Source of the DNA: Ziziphus jujuba
Taxonomy: Eukaryota; Streptophyta; Magnoliopsida; Rosales; Rhamnaceae
Direction: 5' to 3'
Length of the DNA: 64,000 bases
Assembly: GCF_031755915.1 (NCBI RefSeq)
Contig: NC_083388.1
Coordinates: forward strand, 1,061,501 to 1,125,500
Position numbers and translations under genes: made by a program. Positions 50,716 to 60,391 of this stretch are shown here, piece by piece. Position 1 is the first letter of the stretch. Each line of letters begins with the position of its first letter. The notes under the pieces are model-generated. The model worked only from the letters and a program-made list of their open reading frames with translations, searched no databases and was not told the DNA's origin.

Positions 50716-51205
50716 CACACCATCCCCCACCCCCAAAAAAAAAAGAAAAAAAAGGCAGAAAAATAAAAATTTGTTATATTGATTATGGAATACTTTGTTT
50801 AATTAATAAAGGCAATCTGGTTTTGTTGTCCTATGAATTTTGTATGATTTTGCCTTTAAACAAAATAACAATGATACTAATAATTAGCATTTAAATCATT
50901 TAGCTTCAATTATTTACCCAAAAAGACATAATGCAAGTTGCCACTTCATATTTCTTATCAGAAACCAAGTGATCTTTCCGTAATTTCACTCTGCTTAAAA
51001 AAGAAACAGTGGCTGGCTCTACGGTTCAAATTTTTTGAAATCAAAAAGACCTTAAACGGTCAATTTTGGAACTCGAAGCTAATCCTGACCGTTCACTCAG
51101 ACCACACACTGCATACCGTCCGATAACGGAGTCTCCCACTTCAAAACTTTTCTTTACCAAATTCAAATTCTCTCACACTCTCTCTCTCTCTCTCACAAAA
51201 CATGG
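50247..51205. other. Peroxidase-1 3' flank and orphan kinesin promoter fragment
   Basis: The 3' UTR with a poly-T tract (50279-50292) is followed by a long poly-A tract (about 50671-50713). From about 50930 it matches the region immediately upstream of the kinesin gene (59440-59711), but here the sequence breaks at 51206 into the next duplicate, so no kinesin coding sequence follows. Confidence 0.8.
51055..51093. promoter_or_regulatory. Orphan pair of MSA-like AACGGTCA motifs
   Basis: AACGGTCA lies at 51055-51062 (+) and on the minus strand at 51086-51093. These match the pair upstream of the kinesin start. The AACGG core is that of M-phase-specific activator elements bound by three-repeat MYB proteins. 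Confidence 0.6.
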
Positions 51206-53817
51206 CTATCATAAAGAATTTTGGCCTTTGGTGTTCAGGAATTAAAGATATTTGAATAAAAACTAACTTCAAGGAAAGAGCCAAAATGGGATATCTCATG
51301 TCTTCGCTAAACATGACTTTATTTTAACTTGTGATGCACAAGCAATTAAAAGACGTTTAACATGCACCATGGGTCACATTAAAATTTAAAAGAATACTAA
51401 AAATAAAGTCCTTGATAATAGATTTGGAAACTTATTTTAACTTATGCAACCCTTTGTGGTGGGACAATAGATTTGGAAACTTATTTAACAAAAGCAAAGT
51501 TGTATGAGCAAAAAAAATATAAGCCTCATACGCTTCATGTTTCGTACATGAAACATATATTTCCTCTCCCAATTTATTCACACATATATTTTCTATAATT
51601 TTCTTCGTAAATGTTAAACTTCTAATATCCGAAAAAAGATTAAATTTGAGACTCAATATTTCCTTTGTTTTTTATTCAAATTTTAACTGTTCATTTTGGT
51701 TCAAAAACGGCATTTCACCATGCCTTTGGTCTTTTTTTGTCCATGTGTCAAAAAACTTATTGCACCCCTTCAACTACCTTGTTTTCATCAAACTACTGGT
51801 TTTGGTTTTCTTATATAAATGCTCATCTTTTTAAAGAATTTAACATGTTATTGAAGTTTTTATTTATTTAATTTTCAATAAATAGTGAGAGAATTAAAGT
51901 AAAGTTGGTTCATTAATTTATACAATTTTTAGCTCCAAAACTACAAAATAATCCTTTTATTTTTTAAATACTCTTGCTTTTAAAGAATTTAACATATTAT
52001 TGAAGTTTTCCTTTATTTGATTTTCAATTAACAACAAAGGTATCGAGGTAAATTTGATTCATTAAATTGTTTAATTTTGCAGACTCCTAAACTTACAAAA
52101 TAATCCATTATTTTATAATCGATATGTGATTGAAGAAATGAAGGATAGATTATGTATCTAATTGCTTCATACCAAATTATATAATTATCACTTGCTTTTT
52201 AATATATATATATATATATATATTGGTGAATCCGTAGTGCTTTTTAATATGTGAAAGAAGAGAAAAAGATTAGGAAGGATTTTTTTTAAATTGTTTTACA
52301 TATTTATTTATTTATTTATTTTTGGATCATTGCTTACTAAAATTTTATAGTTTTAACTCTCACCATCTTAATTTATAAAGTATTCTTTAATATAACTTGT
52401 AAATATTATGAATTAATAAAAAATATGTTTTCTCTTCTTTTTTTTTTCCCCCTTTTTTTTTCTCTTCACCTATCTCTAAGTTTTTCTTTTTCTTTTTCCT
52501 TTTTTTCCTTCAAAAGAAATTATGTGAATTTTTCCATTCAAATGTTGAAAAATATTAATAATTAATTATACTAAATGATAATTTATTTAAATTGTAGTGT
52601 GAAATTTTTAAAGGTTAGAATGCAAAGTGAAATCATTATATAATTTGGAAAGAAAATTGTTTTAAACCTTATAATATATAAATAATTTCATATGATATAT
52701 GATTTATTTAATTCTATTTTATTAGTTAAAAAAAAAACCGCATAGGATCAAAAATTTCATTAAATATTAGTCCACTTGCATTTCACCTAACCACATCTAG
52801 TGTATATACGTATATAATGTTCTATGTCTAACTATTCTAAAGACAAGCTAGGAATCAGATTAGGAAGTTCTACGAATAGGATGATTTTTTATTTTTCATT
52901 GGCTAGATATAGAATTATTCTTATTAGTATTATTATTATTATTATTTGTTTTGGGGTAATGGCCTATTCTATGTGACACTTGTTGACCATTAGACAGGAT
53001 TGACTGATTATTTTTCGGTAACTTATAAAAAAACATACTCTGAAATAATATAATTTGAATATAAAAAAAACCAATGTAATACACTCAAAATATAAACTTC
53101 GCATTTTAAAGTGTTGTTTGAATAATCCTATAAGCATTATTAAATCTACTTACTTATCAAAAATATATTTTTCATTATTTGATTAATTTTTACTTAGTAA
53201 CACTATCATTTTTAAAGGTTTACTTATCTATTTATAAATTATATTAACATGTTAATAAATTAAATAGTGATACATATATTTTTAATATACATATTGATAG
53301 ATTAGATAGTGACTATAGAATTACTTGTATTATTTTTATGTCATTTGTCCAATCTGTAATTGACATTTGAAATGATAACAAAATAAATCATTATTACTTT
53401 TACAATCCAACTTAGTTTTGACTATTATAGATTTTAAAAAAATAAAAATAAAAACTATGTTGAAGTAATAATTTTTTTTTTTTTCCAACTGATGTTATTG
53501 CAACTGATATGCTACTAATACCATGTTTAAGAGGTTGTGGATTCAAAATAGAAAGGAAGAAATTGTTGTAAATGATGAAAAATAATAGTTTTTTGTCAGC
53601 TTGTTTAAATAACCCATTGCACTTTTGTAGCAATGCAAAATGACCAAGATAGACATAAATTATTATTTTTCTTATAAATAGTATTACTAATAATAATACA
53701 ATTAATATATTTGTTTTTTTTTTCAAAAAATCAATAGATTATTTATAATTATAATTAAATGAACATGCTTAAATTATATTTTTAATATCATAATTAACAT
53801 CATAATTTTATTTTTAA

Positions 53818-53975
53818 TTTTTAAATCACATCAAAAATTGAGATTTAATATTTGATTTATTAATCATCAGATTTCAAAAAGATTTACTTTCTCTAAATAG
53901 ATTTTTAGTACGTTAATAAATCTATATATGAATATTTTTAAATTTTAATTTTTAACATTTGATGTGATTTAAAAA
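53818..53975. repeat. Foldback element with perfect 18-bp inverted repeats
   Basis: TTTTTAAATCACATCAAA (53818-53835) is exactly complementary to 53958-53975, with about 122 bases between. Size and AT content fit a MITE remnant. Confidence 0.6.
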
Positions 53976-54544
53976 CTACTAAATAAAGATCCGATGTTAA
54001 AACTATCATGCCGTCTTAATAATTAAAATACATCCAATTAACACAATTAACCCTAAAAAAGAAAAATACATCAATAAAACAATCCTAAAGTTACATGAAT
54101 AAAATGAAATTTTATTATTAGTGGAAGGTTATATTAGTAATTTTAACTTCAAATTCTGATTGAACTAAGAACAGAATTTTGAAAAACTATCTAAATTACT
54201 TTTCAAATTTTAGCTTTTGGATAGGTTGATTAGTGAATAATATGAATTTTTTAACTTTACTAAATATTTTACTTTATGAAAAGTTCTTTTCTATTCCATT
54301 TTAGATGGAAAAGTAACTCCAAACATAGCCTGACTAACATATTGCCAAAAAATTATCACATATGTGACATGTTGCCCCTAAGCAAAATAAAATGCTTATA
54401 TTTTCCCTCAATTTCTGTTACTTATTTGTAATGTTTGTTATTTATTGTATCAAGCAATATTTGAAGAGACAATATGACAATTTTAAAGTTTAGAGGATAA
54501 AGCGCAAATCACATCTGGTCCATCTTATAAACCTCATCTGTTGT

Positions 54545-55139
54545 TTCTGCTGCTTCTCTGTTCAAGAGTCTTCGAATATCTCTGCCACTTTTCAACCAAA
54601 ATGTTTGCATGACCAAAGCTTTGCTTTACTGCAACTACAACAAGAGTTTGAAATTGAAAAGCCCAAATCCATTTTGCAAGTGATAATTCTTATCCAAAAC
54701 TGAAAACTTGGAATGCATGCAGTGATTGTTGTTCTTGGGATGGAATCAAATGCAACAAGGCAACTGGTCATCTTGTGAGTCTAGACCTGAACAATAGTTG
54801 GCTTCGATGGCCTTTGCGTTCGATCAGCAGCCTATTCAATATGCTTCAACTTCGAGACTCAACCTCAGTTCCAGAATTCCATCAAGGTTTGGAGAACTTT
54901 CAAGGTTAACCCCTCTCAACCTCTCTTATTCTAATTTTAGGGGAAGTATCCCACTCGAACTCTCATGGTTAACCAAGCTCATTGCACTTGATCTTCCTAA
55001 TTCTCTCTTTACCAATGTTCAATTATACCGTGGAGAAGTAGATTTGAAAAACCTTTTCCAAAACATGAAATTTCGGAAAGAATTCTACCTGAAATGTGTG
55101 GACCTCAACTCACCCTTGCATGAAAGTTCTTTGCCCTAA
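54545..55139 (+). pseudogene. Receptor-like protein (LRR-RLP) N-terminal fragment, frameshifted
   Basis: Translation in changing frames gives KCLHDQSFALLQLQQEFEIEK, then TWNACSDCCSWDGIKCN and GHLVSLDLNNSW (an LRRNT_2 cap). After another frame change come IPSRFGELSRL, LNLSYSNFRGSIPLELSWL and TKLIALDLPNS (LRR units). At least two frameshifts are needed, near 54690 and near 54860, and the frame stops at 55139 after about 2-3 repeats, whereas functional receptor-like proteins carry 20 or more repeats and a membrane helix. It is a dead fragment of a plant cell-surface receptor gene, found only in duplicate copy 2. Confidence 0.85.
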
Positions 55140-55516
55140 AGCCTATTAAGATATTTAAGCTTTTTTTTTTTTCCTTTTTTCTTTTTTTTCCCACTGAAAT
55201 TAATAAGATATTTAAGCTTTTGTATTATATACAAACCCTGCTGTATGGTTTCTTTTTTGATATTATAAATAAGAGCCAAGATCCATAAAGGGATAACGGC
55301 ATATAATATATTACTTTTCATTATATGGCAGACTCGTAAATTTATGGATCAACGCCCCCATCTAAAACATATACATACACATAAAATAATAATTAATACA
55401 CACAGCCCTTCTAATTTATCGCAACAAAAAAAAAAAGTACATGAAAATGGAGAAATTAAAAAGTTAAAGCTGATTAACAGATTTAGCCTAAGTATGAATA
55501 CATATCTTTTGCGTGA

Positions 55517-55557
<41 letters not shown>

Positions 55558-57307
55558 CACATATGGATCAGAAGATTGTATATTATTTCATATGTATATT
55601 CTTATAGTTGCTTAAAATGTATAATATAAATATATGAACAGCGTACGTAATGAAGGTCTGAAATTGAAAATATCCAACTACGCCCCCTTGGAGTGTTGGG
55701 TGCCCTGTTTTCTGGTTGTTTTGAATGCCATTGAAATGAATTTTCAAAAATTGAAGAAACTGAAAAAAATTATGGGGCCCGAAAGGGGGTAAACAATATA
55801 ATATATGGAATTACTTTGTTCTTTTTTTGTTTAATATAAAGTTACAATTTTTAAACCCAAAACTTTCTTTCACACAAAACCTACATATTTCAGTTCGTCA
55901 TAGATTTCAACATTTGTCATTAATGTATATAGGTATGTTTGGTCTTCTTACTTTTTTTGCTGTTGGTCAACTTTGATCTTGAGCACCGATCATACAAGTG
56001 GAACTAATAAATGTTTTTAAATAAATGATACACTTTGTATATGCCTAGCTCTTTGATTAATTAAAATATATTGTAAATCTGTCTTTTTCATAGGTATTAA
56101 AGTTGTTTTATTTTATTTTTGCTAGCAATATTTTGAAGGAGTAGGAAAAAGCTAATATGTGATTTCTTTAGGGAGAAAAAATTAATTAGTGGGATATTTA
56201 TATCATGAAGTCAAAATGTTGAAGGAGTAGGAAAAAGTCCACTCTGTTTTAATAAAGCGAAAAATCATGTACAACTTCAAATTATATCCAGTACGTGATA
56301 AGCTGGACGGCAATATATGTAGAGGATGAGCTTCAGAACTTTTATTTATTTCACGAGAGGGATGATTATTTGTCAACCCTTCAAAAATTTATCGCAAATT
56401 TTGACTAGTTAATTAATTAAAGTAAATACTTTAGAGTGAAAGAAAATGTTGCAAATTGTCGATGCTAATGACTGACTTCGTCATTGCCAGTGAGACCACA
56501 ACGTACTACTGGGATACACCTTAAATTTATTTATTTATTTATTTTTTGCATCAATTAAATTGATTATTTCTACCAGTTAAATCGTGCTACGAAGTTTCAA
56601 ATGAAAACAATAGTTTTAACTAGCAAAGTGTTATTAGTTTTGAGACCATCAAATTAATTGGTCGGGCAACAAAATTAATCTCCTATGAATTATCTTTTTC
56701 ATTTATAATGGAAAAATATAACAACATAATAAATGCTAAAGATATTAAAGCTTGCCATAATATGGTGTTTGTCCATTAATTATGAACTAAAAAGATATTA
56801 TATATATGTAAATAATCGAGTAAATGTAGAGACTAAAAGTATGAAGGATTGATGAGAAGGATGATGGCGATAATACCTACTACAAACACTAGACACAAAT
56901 TAGTATTGACTTTCTAGAATTCTCTTATCAAACTCAAAAACTTCAAAATTAAATAAATAAAGTAAAAATTGAAAAGCCAAAAGCAGTGCTAATTTCATAG
57001 GAAAATCAGTGATATTTTTACAGGAGAATCAGGGGTGAGTATTGCTTTTTGTATGTGACAAAATAATTAATGCCCACCAAGCTATAACACCTACCTGCAT
57101 TTAGCTAACTAATGTTACGATTACAGTAATACTAGTTGGGAAAAGGTCCAAGTCATTCAAAATTATCTATTGGGCTATAGAAACGAAAAATAATTTATTT
57201 CTGTCACCGAAAAAAATTAAATAAAATGACTATTTCTTATAAAACTGACGCGTATAACAATTGGACGCCAATCCGGACGAGCTTTATCATTTGAACTCAC
57301 AGATTTG

Positions 57308-57342
57308 TTGACTTTTCTCTCTCTGCCATATCCTTATAAATA
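57308..57342 (+). promoter_or_regulatory. Peroxidase-2 core promoter: W-box-like motif and TATA box
   Basis: TTGACT (57308-57313) and TATAAATA (57335-57342), at the same spacing as in copy 1 and about 110 bases before the ATG. Confidence 0.65.
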
Positions 57343-57453
57343 CCACTACAATTCACAACCCAAATCCACAACTTCACCCAAAAAGAAAAAAATTCAAACA
57401 AAATCCCTTCACTCATTTCTCTTTCTGCTACTAAAACATTTTCTTTAGCCAAA

Positions 57454-58756
57454 ATGGAAGTCGCTGGTACTTTGTCCTGCAAAACAATCATTTCAGTACT
57501 GTTCTTCTTCCTTGCCTCTGTTGCCAACTGGGTGCATTGCCAAGCTGCCGGCACACGAGTTGGTTTCTATGCTCGTTCATGCCCAACAGCTGAAGCAATC
57601 ATTAAGTCCACAGTTCAAACCCACTTCAATTCCAACCCTACCATTGCTCCTGGCCTACTTAGGATGCATTTCCATGACTGCTTTGTCCATGGCTGCGATG
57701 CTTCCATTCTTATTGACGGTCCAAACACCGAAAAGACCGCCGGACCAAACCTCAATTTGAGAGGTTACGAAGTTATCAACGACGCCAAATCCCGGCTTGA
57801 AGCTGTATGCCCCGGTACCGTCTCGTGCGCTGATATTCTGTCTCTTGCTACACGTGATGCTGTCGTTCTGGTAAAACTGTCTACTTCTTTTCATTTAAGT
57901 TTTTAGAATCGATCATAACTTTCTAATGGTGTATCATGATGTATAATGTGTATATATATATATATATATATAGCTTAATTGTCCAAATTTTATTGTTGAC
58001 TAATTAACATGCATATGGTTGTACGTATTTTGCAGACCAAGGGGTTTAGTTGGCAGGTACCAACCGGCAGAAGAGACGGCCTGATTTCATCGGCTTCGGA
58101 TACAGCCAATTTGCCTGGCTTTAGAGAAAGTATTGATTTACAAAAGCAAAAGTTCGTAGAAAAAGGTCTAAACACACAAGATTTGGTCGCACTAGTTGGT
58201 AAGCACTAAGCTATATAAGCTAAATAATATAATATATTCTATAAGTGAAATAATTAAATCAAAGTATTTTCGTATAGTTTTTTTGGGTTTTGACTGCATA
58301 TATGCACGCATTTTTGTTACGTGGCTATATATAGGTGGACATACTATTGGTACTACAGCATGCCGATTGTTCAAATACAGACTCTACAACTTCACTACCA
58401 CCGGCAATGGTGCCGATCCCACCATCAACCCTGCATTCCTTCCTCAGCTACGAGCACTCTGTCCGCAGAACGGGGACGATGCGGCTCGTGTGGGATTGGA
58501 CACCGGAAGCGTAGGCCGTTTCGATACAGCTTTCTTCGAGAACTTGAGGAATGGTAGAGGTGTTCTTGAGTCTGATCAGAAGTTATGGACTGATGCCTCT
58601 ACCAAAACTTATGTTCAAAAGTTTTTGGGCGTTAGAGGATTGCTTGGATTGAAGTTCAATGTGGAATTTGGCAGGTCCATGGTGAAAATGAGTAATATTG
58701 GTGTTAAAACAGGCACTGAGGGTGAGATTCGCAGGGTTTGTTCGGCTATTAATTAA
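57454..58756 (+). CDS. Class III secretory peroxidase, copy 2
   Basis: Three exons (57454-57870, 58036-58198, 58335-58756) of the same lengths as copy 1 give 333 residues with the same signal peptide, distal (Arg70, His74) and proximal (His196) haem residues and disulphide cysteines. By eye I found two amino-acid changes from copy 1: Phe instead of Leu at 18 (signal peptide) and Leu instead of Arg at 155 (just after the conserved GRRDG). Intron 1 is four bases longer through a (TA)n tract, and intron 2 and exon 3 look identical. Function is expected to be the same: haem-dependent oxidation of phenolics in the cell wall. Confidence 0.95.
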
Positions 58757-59847
58757 CTACTTCAGCTGAAAATAAATCTTATAATTCTTTTTTTTTTCTT
58801 TTTTGGGGGAAATTTTGGGGAATGAATTGGCTTAAGCCTTTTTAGTACGTTTTTGGATTTAATATTGTTGGAATGAATCACTGCTGAAGTGTATACTCGT
58901 CTAAGAATGACATATATATGTAGTTTGTAATTTGATCAGCAAAAGGAGACAAAAGAAATTATATATACAAGTTTTTCATATACCTTTCACACAGTTTTTG
59001 AGTACTCCCTCGTTCTTTCTCTTTATGTATATAAGTATAATTACCAATAAGCACTAATTACATTATTGAATTGTGAATACCATGCTTATTTATTAAAAAT
59101 AAAGTACGAAAATAAGATATATAACTGGGAAAAGAATTGCGTATATAATTTTCCAATCAAGTGAATCAACACCCCAAAAGAAAAAATAAATAAATTAAAT
59201 AAATAAATAAATAAATAAAAAGCCCACACCATCCCCTTACCCCCAAAAAAAAAAGGAAAAAAAAGGGAGAAAAATAAAAATTTGTTATATTGATTATGGA
59301 ATATTTTGTTTAATTAATAAGGGCAATCTGGTTTGTTGTCCTATGAATTTTGTATGATTTTGCCTTTAAACAAAATAACAATGATAATAATAATTAGCAT
59401 TTAAATCATTTAGCTTCAATTATTTGCCCCAAAAAACATAATGCAAGTTGCCACTTCATATTTCTTATCAGAAACCAAGGGATCTTTCCGTAATTTCACT
59501 CTGCTTAAAAAAGAAACAGGGGTTGGCTCTACGGTTCAAATTTTTTGAAATCAAAAAGACCTTAAACGGTCAATTTTGGAACTCGAAGCTAATCCTGACC
59601 GTTCACTCAGACCACACACTGCATACCGTCCGATAGCAGAATCTCCCACTTCAAAACTTTTCTTTTCCAAATTCAAATTCTCTCACTCTCTCTCTCTCTC
59701 TCTCTCACAAAAATTTCTATATTCCCAAACCAGCACATAAATATTCCCAAACCAGCACATAATAACAGAGCTTCAATCTCCTCCTGTATTCTCAACCCTA
59801 GTTTCGCTCAGGAAAAAAAAGCTCTCACAAAAGCTTCCGAAGAGAAA
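58757..59847. other. Peroxidase-2 3' flank and kinesin promoter/leader
   Basis: The peroxidase 3' UTR is followed by an A-rich tract, here (AAAT)n at 59185-59220 where copy 1 has pure poly-A. The kinesin proximal promoter follows, with a (CT)n tract at 59684-59705 and a direct repeat AATATTCCCAAACCAGCACATAA-like at about 59719-59762. The leader runs to 59847. Confidence 0.7.
59565..59603. promoter_or_regulatory. MSA-like motif pair upstream of the kinesin
   Basis: AACGGTCA at 59565-59572 (+) and its complement at 59596-59603 lie about 245-285 bases before the ATG. Such AACGG-core elements drive G2/M-phase expression of plant cytokinetic genes through three-repeat MYB factors, which suits a kinesin-12. 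Not tested. Confidence 0.65.
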
Positions 59848-60355
59848 ATGCCGTTCATTTCAGAAGCAGCGAGCGCAATTAAGAGCAGATTTGGATTCCA
59901 CAACCACCCCAACGACTCCGTTCCACAGGTCCGAAGCACTCCGGATTTGCTCAAATCCGCGTCCAGAGAGAATCTCGCTCAGTCTTCGATTGTTCGGAAC
60001 ATACGCGACTGGGATGACGATGACGATGGCAGAGCAGTTGCTAATACGGAGCCGTCGTCGACGACTTCATCTCAGAGCTTCGAGTTTCGCGAGGACCCCT
60101 CGTTCTGGAAGGATCACAATGTGCAGGTACTTCAAAACGTTCTCAGAACTTTTTGGAAGTGTTTTTTGTTTTTTTTTTTTTTTTTTTGGAAGTGGAAATT
60201 ATTGCTTCGCTAGATCTGCTACTAACTAGCTCTCGAATTGGTGGATTTTTTTTTTTTTTTTTTGTTCTTTATGCTAATAAACAAGGTGGAATTAGCTTTT
60301 GTTTCTGGAATTTTTGTTTGCAAAAAGTATATAGGTTAATTGGCTTAGTTTCTGT

Positions 60356-60391
<36 letters not shown>

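Larger units (their letters stand above)
45553..51205. repeat. Segmental tandem duplication, copy 1
   Basis: The unit starts at CTATCATAAAGAATTTTGG (45553) and ends at the CT-rich kinesin-type leader sequence (about 51180-51205), where copy 2 begins with the same CTATCATAAAG word at 51206. It holds peroxidase copy 1 and a truncated duplicate of the kinesin promoter. Length is about 5.65 kb. Confidence 0.9.
52806..55766. other. Extra DNA in duplication copy 2 (insertion, or deletion from copy 1)
   Basis: About 2.96 kb replace roughly 80 bases of copy 1 (47165-47243). The block contains an LRR receptor-like-protein pseudogene, an 18-bp inverted repeat, and a (GT)n(AT)n tract (55515-55556). I saw no transposase or reverse transcriptase frame and could not define target-site duplications. 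Confidence 0.65.
51206..59711. repeat. Segmental tandem duplication, copy 2
   Basis: It matches copy 1 in two blocks: 51206 to about 52805 (like 45553-47163) and about 55767-59711 (like 47243-51200). Between them sit about 2.96 kb of DNA absent from copy 1. The right end passes directly into the kinesin leader, so copy 2 carries the intact kinesin promoter and copy 1 a truncated one. Confidence 0.9.
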
